Positions 13,201 through 25,200 of a stretch of DNA of 64,000 nucleotides are shown in pieces. Where the stretch lies: contig NC_045150.1 of assembly GCF_008831285.2 (NCBI RefSeq), positions 15,065,362 through 15,129,361 of the forward strand, written 5' to 3'. The notes below the pieces were generated by a model. It had not been told where the DNA came from, searched no databases, and worked only from the letters and a program-made list of their open reading frames with translations. The stretch's first letter is position 1; every line of letters starts with the position of its first letter. The position numbers and the translations under genes were made by a program. This stretch comes from Nymphaea colorata (Eukaryota > Streptophyta > Magnoliopsida > Nymphaeales > Nymphaeaceae).

Positions 13201-16200
13201 TTTCCATAAGAAACAAATTTCAAGACCGTGCTGTTTTGTGCAGATTTATGGGGTATGCAGAAAATTACAAGGGCTATAGATGTTACAATCCTAAAACTGG
13301 GCGTGTGCATATTTCACGGCATGTTGTTTTTGATGAAAGCAGATTACAGGATCCAAAGGCGCCTTCTATGACACTCAATGATAAAAATGAGGTATATGAT
13401 ACTTGGTTACATGCTGAAATTTTAAGACAAGGGGCAGAAATGTTGCCTGAGCAGAGAGAGCAAGCTGTTGATGAGCTCGAAAAATTTGTCAATAGTTCCT
13501 TGGACAGCACCACTTTCTTGGACAGCCTTCCTTCATCCTCTTAGCCCAATGATCCACCTATAGATAACCGCTTCTCAGGCCTGGTGTATTCTCGGCGGTC
13601 AGTCCCTACCGCAGCTCCACACAAATCACAACGCGTACGACATCCTATTGATAGATGGGTAAGCTATAACAATTTTTCCTTAGATTTTCAGCTTTTTATG
13701 ACAGAAGTCAGCAAAAAGGTGGAACCAAAATGTTATCAACATGCGAGTAAGGAAAAATGTTGGGTTGAAGCTATGAATGAGGAAATGGCAGCCTTGAATG
13801 AGTGTCAGATTTGGCAGATTGTTCCTCGTCCAGATGGTAAGAATGTTGTGGGCTCCAAATGGGTTTACAAACTGACATTGATCGATATAAAGCTCGCCTT
13901 GTGGTGCGAGGCTTCACTCAAGAATACGGGAAAGATTATGATAAAACATTCAGTCCGGTCATCAAGATGGGAACGATCCGCGTAATTATTTCTCTTGCAG
14001 TCTCATATGGATGGACTCTCTATCAGTTGGATGTCAAAAATGCTTTCCTTCATGGGATTCTAAAGGAAGAAGTATACATGGAGCAACCTCTCGGCTATGC
14101 TACACATGATCCTAAAAAATGGGTATGTAAGTTACACAAGTCTCTATATGGGTTGAAGCAGGCTTCTAGGTCATGGTTCGATCGGTTTTCTCATCATGTA
14201 CAACAAGTTGGTTTTTTCTGAAGCTCTCTCTATCACTCTTTATTTATCTACCATACCGGAGAAGCTACCACTTGGTTACTTATCTATGTTGATGATATTG
14301 TTATCACTGTGAATTCTTCTTCACATATATCTTATGTTAAAGATATATTGAAGCAAGAATTCAAGATGAAGGATCTCGGCGAATTACGGTACTTCTTGGG
14401 TGTTGAACTTGACAGGACAGACGATAGATTGACTCTTACGCAACATAAGTATACTCTTGATATTTTGGACAGGGCAGACATGATTAATTGCAAACCCATA
14501 ACTACTCCTAGTGTTCTCAACACTAAATTGACTGCCTTTAATGGAACGGCTGCATATCTCAATCCTACATTCTATCGCAGCATTGTTAGTATGTTACAAT
14601 ACCTCACTTTTACACACCCAAACATAGTATATGTTATAAATCAGATCTCTCAATTTATGCATGCACCCACGAAAGGACATATGGATGCCACTAAGTGAAT
14701 CTTATGGTATCTCAAAGCTACTCTTGGAGATGGACTAGTCTACACAAGATGCCCCAATGTGTTAGCCGTCGGCTAACAGAAGTCGAGAGGGAGGAAGGAG
14801 AAGGGAGAAAGGAACGAGAGAGAGAAAGACAATCAACAAGCATGCTTAATTAGGGTAAATCTCAAGCTTAAGTACAATTAATAACGGGTTCGGACTGGAC
14901 CGACTCGTACTGAAATCAGATCCATACTGAAAACATCAAATAGCAAGACCTAATAGAAATAAACTACTACTGCCCCCCCCACAATCCCTATATGGATCGT
15001 AACAAATACTCCCCCCTTGAATAACACCTTGTCCTCAAGGTGTGAATGATGGAAACCGCTTCTGTATGTCCTCCAAATCTTCCCATGACGCGGATAACCC
15101 CTCCTCAGAGAGCCACTCAATCAACCACTGTACCGTTCATTTTCCATTCACTTTGAGTCGTCGTACTCCTACTCGACGTAGGGGTTGGATGCTAGAGGGG
15201 ATCGCCAAGGCGGGGGCAGCTACAACTTCACTTTCTGTCGGTGGCTTGAGGCACGCTTTGAGTTTGGAAACATGAAAGACCGGGTGTATGGTGCTGCCCA
15301 ATGGTAACTGTAATTCGTAGGCGAGATTCCCGATCCTCTTTAAAATCTGATAAGGACCAACATACCTTGACAACAGCTTACTTTGGCCTGCCTCTCGCAT
15401 ACCTAGCAATCGTTGGGGAGGTCGTCTTAGGAAAACCCAATCCCCTTCTTGAAATTGAAGTACTCGATGGCGATGGTTGTACTGGATCACCATACGATTC
15501 CGTGTTGCTGACAGGTGTTCCTTAAGATCCTTAAGAATCACATCACGACACCTCAACTCCGTATCAACCAGTTCATCACGTGCTGTCCCCAATTAATATC
15601 GGCGAATAGTCGGAGGAGGGCGCCCATAGACTACCTCAAAAGGGGTGGTGTTCGTGGATGTATGCCAACTGGTATTGTAAGCGAACTCTACCCATGATAG
15701 ATAGTTGACCCAGGTTTTGGGTCGCTCCCACACAAAGCATCTCAAATAAGTCTCAAGACTTCGGTTTACGACCTCTGTCTGCCCATCTGTTTGTGGGTGA
15801 TATGCGGTACTCATCTTAAGTTGAGTTCCCTGCAGTTTGAAATACTCCTACTCCTGCCAAAAAGCACTAAGGAAAATTGAGTCACGGTCACTTACAATGG
15901 AGCGTGGCATACCGTGAAGCTTCCCCACGTGCTCTTGAAAGGTCTGCGCTACTGTTTTGGCTGAAAAGGGGTGTGAGAGTGCTACAAAGTGAGCATATTT
16001 GGAGAGCCTGTCTACTACCACCAATATAACAAATTTTCCCTGAGAGCGGGGTAATCCCTCTATGAAGTCCATGGATATGTCTTCCCAAATTTGGTCAGGA
16101 AGAGGAAGTGGCTGTGAGAAGCCAGCAGGTCGCGTGGTCTCATATTTATTGCGTTGACATACATCACATTGTCGCACATGATCCCGCACAGCACGCTTCA

Positions 16201-19200
16201 TTCCCGGCCAGAAAAACGCCGTCCTTAAACGCCGATAAGTCCCTTCCACTCCTTCATGGCCTGCGTCCTTCGAGTCATGATAATGTGAGATTAAAATACC
16301 TGGCAAGCTTGTCTCGGGCGGGATAAATGCGCGGCTACGGAAGTAGAGGTAAGGAGGGCGCCACTCGTACCCATACCGTCTCGTCGGATTCTGTAGAAGG
16401 TCAGTTCGTATTCTCTGAACTGACGCTGCTGACTGATGGGCCTGCTGAATGTCTGTCCAAATGTTGCACTGAATGGCTGATAGCGTCCAGCAGCCATACC
16501 CCTCCTGCCCCTGTCGAGAGAGACCATCTGCTGTCGGGTTTTCTTTCCCGCTGCGATGCCTAATCTCAAAATCGAAGTTGAGCAGTTTCATCACCCAACG
16601 CTGCACCGCCGGTACTAATGTTTTCTGTTGTAGGCAGTATCGCAAGCTATGATGATCTGTGAGCATCACAAATTTCGTACCCAACAAATAATGCCGCCAT
16701 CTAAGAACCGCCAATACCATAGCAATGAGTTCGCGCTCGTAGGCTGATTTGCTGCTGAACGTGGGTCCCATGGCGCGACTAAAGAATGCTATCGGATGTC
16801 GATCTTGGCTCAAAACTGCGCCCACTCCTGTGTCAGATGCGTCTGTCTCCACTTCAAACTGCATGTTGAAATCGGGCATCCGTAGAACTGGTGCTGTGGT
16901 GATGGCCTCCTTGAGTTGGTCGAATGCCACTTTGGCCTGGTCATTCCATCGAAACTGATCCCGTTTTGTGAGGTAGGTCAAGGGCGCTGCGATACTCTCG
17001 AAGTTGCGCACGAACTTACGATAGTATCCTGCCAGTCCTAGGAACCCGCGTAGTTCCCAAACGGACTGAGGAATGGCCCAATTACGCACTGCCAGGACTT
17101 TAGCCTCTTCCATCTTCACGCTACCGTTGCCAATCACATGGCCGAGATATGTGACTTCACTCATGCCGAATGAACACTTAGAGAGTTTGGCGTGAAGGGA
17201 GTGTTGTCGCAACATAGAGAGCACCTCCCGTAGATGATTTAAATGCGCCTCTTCGTCTACACTAAATACAAGGATGTCATCAAAGAAGACCAGTACGAAC
17301 CTGTGCAGGTATGGCCGGAAGATATCGTTCATGAGTGACTGGAACGTCGCAGGAGCATTGGTGAGGCCGAACGGCATCACTCGAAACTCATAATGTCCAT
17401 CTGGGGTTAAGAATGCTGTCTTCGGTACATCTTGTGGCGCGATCCATATCTGATGGTACCCAGCTCGAAGATCCAGCTTCGAAAATAGGGCTGCCCCTCT
17501 GAGTTCATCAAGGAGATCTTCCACGATGGGCAGGGGATAACGATCTTTCACTGTTAGAGCATTCAAGGCGCGGTAGTCTACACAAAACCGCCAGTTTCCA
17601 TCCTTCTTGCGCACCAGGAGGGCAGGAGACGCAAACGGGCTGCGACTGGGCTGTATAATTCCATGTTCCAACATTTCTTGCACCAATCGAGTTAGTGTAT
17701 CACGTTGGGTCGGGCTATACCTGTATGGTCTCCTTTTCACTGCATCGGCCCCGGAATGTAGCTCTATATGGTGGTCATAGGCGCGCGAAGGAGGCAACCC
17801 ATGAGGGACGCTGAACACATCCGAAAATTCTTCCAACAGGGCCGGTAGTCATGCACTGGTGAGGGCGGGTTCTGACCTCTCCTTCCCCTCGGCGCTGGTC
17901 ATGAGAAGCACGTACGAAGTAGCCGCTCCCTGCAACATTTTGGAGGTGGCGGTCTCTTGAACTAGCTGTCTTGGAGTAGCTGACAGAGTGAGGCGCTTCC
18001 CATCCGGTTGTGAAAAGTGCATTCTCATGTTAATGAAGTCCCATACGACCTCGCCCAGCCCTTTCAACCAGTGGATGCCCAAAACGAGGTCTGCCCCGGC
18101 CATTGCTAGTGTATACAACTGTACCGAAAACCCATGGCCCTGTATCTCAAGTTTCTCGTCGGTGCACCGCCCCTTACATTTTAAGGTGCTTCCATCTCCC
18201 ACGACCACATAGAAAGCTGGCTGCTGGTCGACTTCGCACCCTAGGGCTCTAGCGGACTTCTCACAGATGAAGTTATGCGTGGACCCTGTATCCACAAGTA
18301 CACTGACCTTCTGACCGCGGAGTCGGCCCTGAACTCGCATCAATTGAGGCACTTCATGTCCCGATAGGGTATGGAGAGATATTTTGGGTGACTGGGCAAA
18401 CTCTTCTTCAACTTGTCTCTGTTCCCCAATAGTCTCCGTCGGGGCGTCCTCCCCTTCTTCTTCAACTAGGTACATATGAAAGCGTCTACATGCGTGGCCC
18501 GGTGTCCACGGTTGATCACAATGGAAGCAAATATTTTGACGCTGTTTTTTCCTTATTTGTTTCGGGGTCAGACGGCGAATAAAAGTGCGGTTTGCTGGTT
18601 TGGTTAAGTTCGCCAGGCCGGGTTGTATTTCCGAATTCGTAGTTGATGCCCCGTGAGGACGAACACCGGCTGCCCCTCTCCCGAGACTCTGATATCGCTG
18701 CTGTTTTTCCTCCACCACACGGGCTATCGCAAAACAGTCATGCAAATTGAGGGGTCGCATGCTTTGCACCTCAATATGGATTTCCTTTTTGAGTCCCCTA
18801 ACAAAGGTACCAATCAAAGCTTCTATTGGCCATCCTCGAACCATATTGCTAAGTTCTTGCAACGCTCTTGGTAGTCTTCAATCGACCCCGTCTGACGTAT
18901 TTTGGAGAGTTCTTGATTGTAATCAACATAAATTGAAGGTCCGAAACCCGCCGCCATGGCTGAGATCAAGGTCCTCCAATCTGGCCGTCCGTGTTGATCA
19001 ATCAGCCATCAGTACCAACGAATGACTTTCCCTTCGAAGTTCATGGCAGCATAAGACACCTTCATCGTCTCCAAGATCCCATGGCACTCGAAGAACTGCT
19101 CGACTTTAAATATCCAGCTGTGTAAATCTTCTCCGCTGAATCGGGGAAAGTCCATCTTGGCGTGCTTGAGGCGCGCCGGATCAATACCTCCATAAAAGCT

Positions 19201-22200
19201 GGTAGAGGAGGTCGGAAGGAATCCCGCAGGGGTGTCCGTTCGACTGTTGCTGCGGCCCGAGAGTGCCACGTTGTTAGTGCCGTCGGTAACGGAGTTCAAC
19301 ATAACGGTGGGCAGCATGTTGGGAGTGGGCACGGTCGATCCAAAAGACCCAAATGCGATGCCTGCACTGATCGGAGGCTGCGGTAGAGGTAAAGTCGCGA
19401 TGGCCGGTTGAAAAAAAGGTATGGCGCTGACCGGCGACGTACGCTGATCCTGCCCCGACAAGCTTGTATTGGGCGCGTGGGGGGAGCCTAGCGCCGTGAG
19501 TGTCGGCGAGCTGGTGAGGGCCGCATGGGCTGGTGAGCGGTTGCTGGAATAGGGGTCGCCGAGCGGAGTGCTGCCAAGGGTGGGGGTTTGCTAGAGCAAA
19601 TCGCGAAAATCCGCTGCGATGGCGGTGTGGAGACGAGCCTCAGCCTCGGCTTGCACTCGTTCCATGGTCTATAGCCTGCGGTTCACTTCGATAATCGTTT
19701 CTTCCATCCAGGCGCGATGCGCTTCCACCGCTGCTAGGGCGGCGTTGTGGAAGACGGTTGCGTCTTGCTCATCGGACGCCGGCGGCAGTGTCGGCGGCGG
19801 CGGCGGCGCGGCCATGCCTGGCTCTGATACCATTTGTTAGCCGTCGGCTAATAGAAGTCGAGAGGGAGGAAGGAGAAGGGAGAAAGGAACGAGAGAGAGA
19901 AAGGCAATCAACAAGCATGCTTAATTAGGGTAAATCTCAAGCTTAAGTACAATTAATAACGGGTCCGGACTGGACCGACTCGTACTGAAATCAGATCCAT
20001 ACTGAAAACATGAAATAGCAAGACTTAATAGAAATAAACTACTACTGCCCCCCCACGATCCCTATATGGATCGTAACACAATGTTACGCTTGGACATCGC
20101 ATTTATACCTATACCGACGCAGACTGGGCAGGAGATCCCGATGATCGACGATCAGTTTCAGGTTTCTGTCTTTTTCTTTATTCTAATATCATTTGTTGGA
20201 GCAGTAAGAAGCAGCACACGGTTGCTCGACCTAGCACTGAGGCAGAATATAGAGCAATGGCTGCTGGGACAGCTGAAGCGTCATGGTTACGCCATTTGCT
20301 TGGAGAACTCAACCTTCCTATTGTTCAGTCATCGTTACTATGTGACAACCAAAGTGCGATAAAAATTGCCTTCAACTCCGTTCTACATAATCGCACCAAA
20401 CACATAGAGATTGATCAACACTTCATCCGTCAGAAAGTTGAAGAAGCCGAGATCTTGCCTACTTATGTACCCACCAGTGAACAAGTAGCTGACCTCTTCA
20501 CCAAAGGACTCACAGGACAGCACTTCTGGGAATTGAAGAACAAGTTATGCATGATCAAATCTCATGCACAACTTGAGGGGGGTTGTTAAGTTTGCGTGCC
20601 CATGATCGGGTCTGTCCAGACGACCCGATCCAATTCTTTTATATCCACACGCCCAAATATACTAGGTGGTGGCATACTTGTAATTTTTTACATATTTTTG
20701 TACAAACTGTTGTAATCTGATTAGGTTATCTTAATAACAGTGATTAAGGATTGCAGTGTGGTTTTACACACCAACTGCACCTTCTCTTCCATTAGCTTCT
20801 ACCTTCTCTACTCAATCACTCTTGTTTCAGGCCAGAGAGACAAATTTCTGGAAAATCTTACAAGCCCTTTTGTGAATACATGTGCAACTTGATCACTTGA
20901 ACGAATCAATCGAGATATAATCTCCTTGCCTTCAATTTTCTGCCTAATGAAGTGTTGGTCAATCTCAATCTATTTAGTCTTGCTGTGATGAATACGATTT
21001 GAGTAAAATTTGAACTGGACTCTGGTTCTCATCCATGAATAGATATTCAAAACTTGGTTCTTGAAGCTCATGCAGTAAGTGTTTAATCCTAACAACTTCT
21101 GCAATAGCAGTAGCCTTAGCTCTACGTTCTACATCTATACTAGATTTAGCCACAACCTTTTGCTTCCTATTGCTCTAAGAGACAAGATTAGATCTAATGA
21201 AGATGCAATATCCCAATACCAATTTCCTATCATCCGGATTCTCAACCCAATCATCATCAAAGTTGACAGCAAGATCATGAAGCATACATTTGGAATCTCC
21301 TTAAGTTTATAAAAGTCCATCTCCACTAGTACCGTTCAAGTTCCACAAACTCCTTTTTACTACATCCATGTCTTGGTTTTGGGGCATGCGTAAACTGAGA
21401 AACTTGATTAACTGAAATTGTAGTATTACTGCGAGCTAAATTAAGGCATTGGAGCATTCATACTATACTACAATATTTTGTAGGGTCACATCTCCAATTC
21501 TCCATCATCTTAAGTCAACTTCTGATTAAGAACACTCGGGGTTGCAGGTGGCTTATCATCATGCATATAACCCAATGTATTATGCTATGTAAAAGTAAAA
21601 AGTACCATTTTGTTCATCCACCTCAACTCCAAGAAAGTATCTCAGGCTCCCAAGATTTTTCATCTTGAATATGTGGCTCAAAAGTCTTTTGTCTTTTGAA
21701 TATGTTCCTCATCATTTTAGGTAATAAAAAACATTATTAACATTATTAACGAAAGTATAATTATTCCATGGCCCCAAAATATAAATAAAGAATAACCCAA
21801 TTGTGACTGTGTAACTTCGAATTTCAATGGAAAACTTTTAAACTATGATCTAGATTGTCCTTTGTAATTGACAAAAACACCATTGTAAAACCCCTTCTAA
21901 GTATCCTGTTGGCTGTTCATTGCATAGTTCCCCCTTTAAGTTCTCATGAAGAAATGTATTTTTGACATCCAGTTCATTTATCTGCCAGCCATGATAACAA
22001 CCAGTAATAGAACAAGTCGAATAGTTCCATCTTCACAATCATACTGAAAATTTCATCATGATTCTACCCAAATACTTGTGTTAAAGGTTAAACCTTTTGC
22101 AATAGGACAGGCCTTGTATCAATGCTATCGTATCATAACTTTATTTAAAACTTGATGATCAGGAAACTGCAGAATATGCTTCAACAAGAGGAAAACAGAA

Positions 22201-25200
22201 GGAAGAGAATGTGAGCTACAAAACTGCGTGTTCAATAACGTGGATGGTAGGGTGTTTAGTATTAGTAATAGGGTTGTACCCTTAAACAAAAAAATTAGTG
22301 TAATACCTTATGCTTAATGGGTATTTGCGGCATAGTCACAAAAAACGCGTTTTTTTTAAATACGTTAAAAACACAAAAAATAGGTCAATCAGAAAAGCGG
22401 CAAAAAAACCTTTTTTAAAAAAAATGCCAAAACGAAAAAAAATGTTTTTTTTGTGTTTTTCCCCCTTTTTTCATTTTAGGCATTTTTTTTCACATTTCTT
22501 AATGCCAGACTACTTGTTTCCATTTTCTAATTTTTATTTGTTGCTTGTCTACTTATTTTTTGATGTTGTCTTATTGGTTTCTCATTTATTCTATTTTTCT
22601 CTATTTTTAGGAATTTTTAAATTTTTAAATTTTTAAAAAATTTACAGTAACTTTTCCCTTTCTTTCCTATTTTTTTCAAGCTCGCCGTATTATCCCCGAG
22701 AAAAACCTCGCTGTTTAAAACCTAAAAATGATATGTGGGACTATGGTTTTCTGTAATACATGAATAGTCTACAACAAGGAATTGGATCTGGGTCCAGACT
22801 CAGAATACACAAACACCTTGACTCTTAACATGCTCTTCATGAGATCACCGCTCCATCAGTGATAGATTGCCAGATTTTAGTTAACTTTTATCAGTGGACT
22901 TAGGATGAACATAATCTCATCTTGAATGGATGAACGGATGAATATGTATAGACATATAGACATGTTTGTCTTGTTGTACGGATAGCTAAATATGGAGAAG
23001 TGGTTATGTGAGGATCTGTGAATCTGTTGGCCAGCTTTCAGATTGTGTTCCATCTGCGTGAGAGTGAGAAAATTGGTCTATATGGCCCTTCTTGGGTTCT
23101 TCCTTCAAATCTTAGAGTACCTATTTATGAAACTAATATTAAACCTACGGCTCTTGGACATTTCACTTAACATCACTATCTAACATTGACATGACATAAT
23201 TCTCTGACATGCTTGATATTTTATGGACATTGCACAATGTGTCTGGTGCAGTTGACTATTGTTGATTAATTTTACCTTTCTTTTTCTGGTTATGTTGATG
23301 GTTTATTGCATAACATATGCTTTCAGTTTCAGTTTAGCTCTGTTTTTATTTTTAAACTTTAATTATATTTCATATATATCCCATGGATCATGTTGACCAT
23401 ATTCTGGCTATCTTCCTGGTTCAGCCATTTTTTTTTTCTGGTTTTTATAAATCCAAATGTAGAATGCTTGTTCAAAAGAAAAATCATGAAATTCCAATGT
23501 GTAAATAAGATTTTATAAGCATTTTATCGTTAACAGTTTGGCTTTCTTAGCTTATAAAATCTGACCTAGGTATTGATTTTGTGACTTTTTTATTATATCT
23601 TCCAACATTTTGCATCTGTGTTGTTAACATTTTGGAAAAATGTATAAAATTAGGCAATATATTTAGTAGGCTTATTTCGGTGGCATGCTTTATTGTCATG
23701 GTTGACCATAATGAAAATGCTTCTTTTGTTGTCCCACATAATGGTAAAGATCGTTTTCTGAAAATCGTGTCCTTGAAAATCACGTTTCTAACAGCAAGAT
23801 CATCAGTTCTTTGTCAAGAAAGGGAAGCTTTTTATTCTCCAACGGAGTTTCCTGTCTTTCAGAAAGATGAAAATATTTTGGTTCTCTGCTTCAGGGTTTT
23901 GATTATCCTTCTGCAAGAATTCAGAACTTTGCTATTAAAAGTCAAATCATCAATATGTCCAACATTGGTGGACTCTCCCTCTCTTTCTCTCCCTCTCTCT
24001 GTGTATGTGAGACATACACATGCACACACACAATACATGCATAAGTATGGCCTGTGTGGAGAATCCGTAATTCCAAGCAGTGGGAACATGTATTTATAAT
24101 AACCGTTCTTAGTAGCAGGTTGTCTTGTTCCATTTTTTGGTGTTTGGGCTTTTTGATATTGGAGTATGTAAATATTACAGAATAATGCATCTCAAACTAT
24201 GTGTGCAGTGCAGTGTTGTACGATACGTACGATACGGGGTCGTATGTACGATACGGGGTCGTATCTTTTACAAAATACGATACGATACACTCCCTGTATC
24301 ATAAATAGGGGTGTATCGTGCCTGTATCTTATGATACGGTGTGATATGCCCCGTATCGTACAATACGGGTTGATTTCAAAAAAGGGAGGTTGGAATCCCC
24401 CTTTTTCGTGTTTTTTGTTTTTTAAAAAAACCCTACCCTTCTTCATTTTTAACCTGGAGATTGTGCTGCCTTTGAGGGACATCATCGATTTTCATTGTTA
24501 TATCATCGATTTTCAAAATAAAATCATCGATTAAACCATGGATTTGTGCGTGAGTGGCTGATTCCCGTTGGAAGGAAAAAGGTTTTTTTAAATCGTGAAG
24601 ATGAAAATGAAGAAGAAGATGGAGATGAGGATGAGAATGAATATGATGAAGATTATGAATGAGATTCGAGAGTGCTTTTTTTTTATATGTATTGACATTG
24701 AACATTTTCACAATTTCATTATCATCTTGTGGTGTAGTACATAACATCTAAAACTTGTTTTTTGATGTGGTATCTCGTAGACTTATGGACCTTATGATTT
24801 ATGAATCTATGTGTTTTTTATGAAGAACATATTATTCTTGATTTTTACTGATTTTTTATGAAATTTTTGAATTTTTTTCCTATTTTTTTCTGATTTATTA
24901 AAAGAAAAACGATACGATTACGATACGTTACAATATTTTACAATACAGTGTATCTTAAAGTCAGACTGATGCGACTTACGATACGCTTTTTACAACATTG
25001 GTGCAGTGTTTCTCATTGACACTTTGCTAGTTTGCTTTGTAATCTAAGATGGTGTTCTTACTGTCATATTGCTTGCAGCTGCTTTGGGGAAGGAGTTGTT
25101 GTCAAGAGAAACTATCAATGTAGAAATCCTGAGGGCTATAAATATGATATTCACCAACTTCTCTAAGCTCCATATTTCCGAAGCCGCTACACTTTGTATA

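Larger units (their letters stand above)
14760..20078 (-). mobile_element. Element D: Ty3/gypsy chromovirus nested in element A
   Basis: LTRs at 14760-15004 and 19835-20078, with exact CAATG target duplications at 14755-14759 and 20079-20083. On the minus strand the primer-binding site (complement of 'gctctgatacca', 19820-19832) adjoins the right LTR. Domain order is gag, protease, RT, RNase H, integrase, chromodomain, which defines a gypsy chromovirus. LTRs differ at about six positions in 244 bp, fewer than those of host element A, consistent with later insertion. Antisense to the CSI gene and to A. Confidence 0.95.
4935..20862 (+). mobile_element. Element A: Ty1/Copia retrotransposon, split by elements B and D
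   Basis: TG...CA LTRs at 4935-5215 and 20584-20862 with exact AGCCC target duplications. The primer-binding site follows the left LTR (tggtattagagc at 5216, one mismatch to the Met-tRNA type) and a polypurine tract precedes the right LTR. Coding order is gag, protease, integrase, RT, RNase H, which is Copia. B interrupts gag at 6336 and D interrupts RNase H at 14760. The codon phase is continuous across both insertion points, which shows that A was coding before they arrived. By eye the LTRs differ at about 11 positions plus an indel in about 280 bp. It lies in the sense orientation in the CSI intron. Confidence 0.95.
4700..22830 (-). mobile_element. Element E: old Ty1/Copia relic, minus strand, split by element A
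   Basis: The left LTR-like block (about 4704-4856) and the right one (about 22250-22830) share motifs such as AACGGGTATTTGC / AATGGGTATTTGC and both end in CTTAACA. Next to the left LTR, on the minus strand, is a polypurine tract (4857-4873) directly after a Copia C-terminus reading [14 protein letters not shown]. The other half of that coding region resumes at 20868. The internal part carries only the end of RT and RNase H, so gag, protease and integrase appear to be lost. The right LTR carries its own insertion (22338-22763). The exact outer ends are uncertain, and I could not confirm a target duplication. Confidence 0.6.
4120..25078 (+). other. Giant CSI intron (20,959 bp) packed with nested transposons
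   Basis: Donor GTAGGT at 4120, acceptor TTGCAG ending at 25078, phase 1. The flanking exons join in frame as ...[11 protein letters not shown].... The contents in order are unique intron sequence (4120-4700), old Copia E holding A, B and D (4700-22830), unique AT-rich sequence, a hAT-type element (24211-25000), and 78 bp of intron before the acceptor. Without the recognisable insertions the intron would be roughly 2 kb. Confidence 0.88.

Noticed and set aside
23581-24099. 172-codon plus-strand open frame in the giant intron
   Set aside because: No domain, biased composition, runs through a CT/CA microsatellite and lies between clear CSI splice sites.
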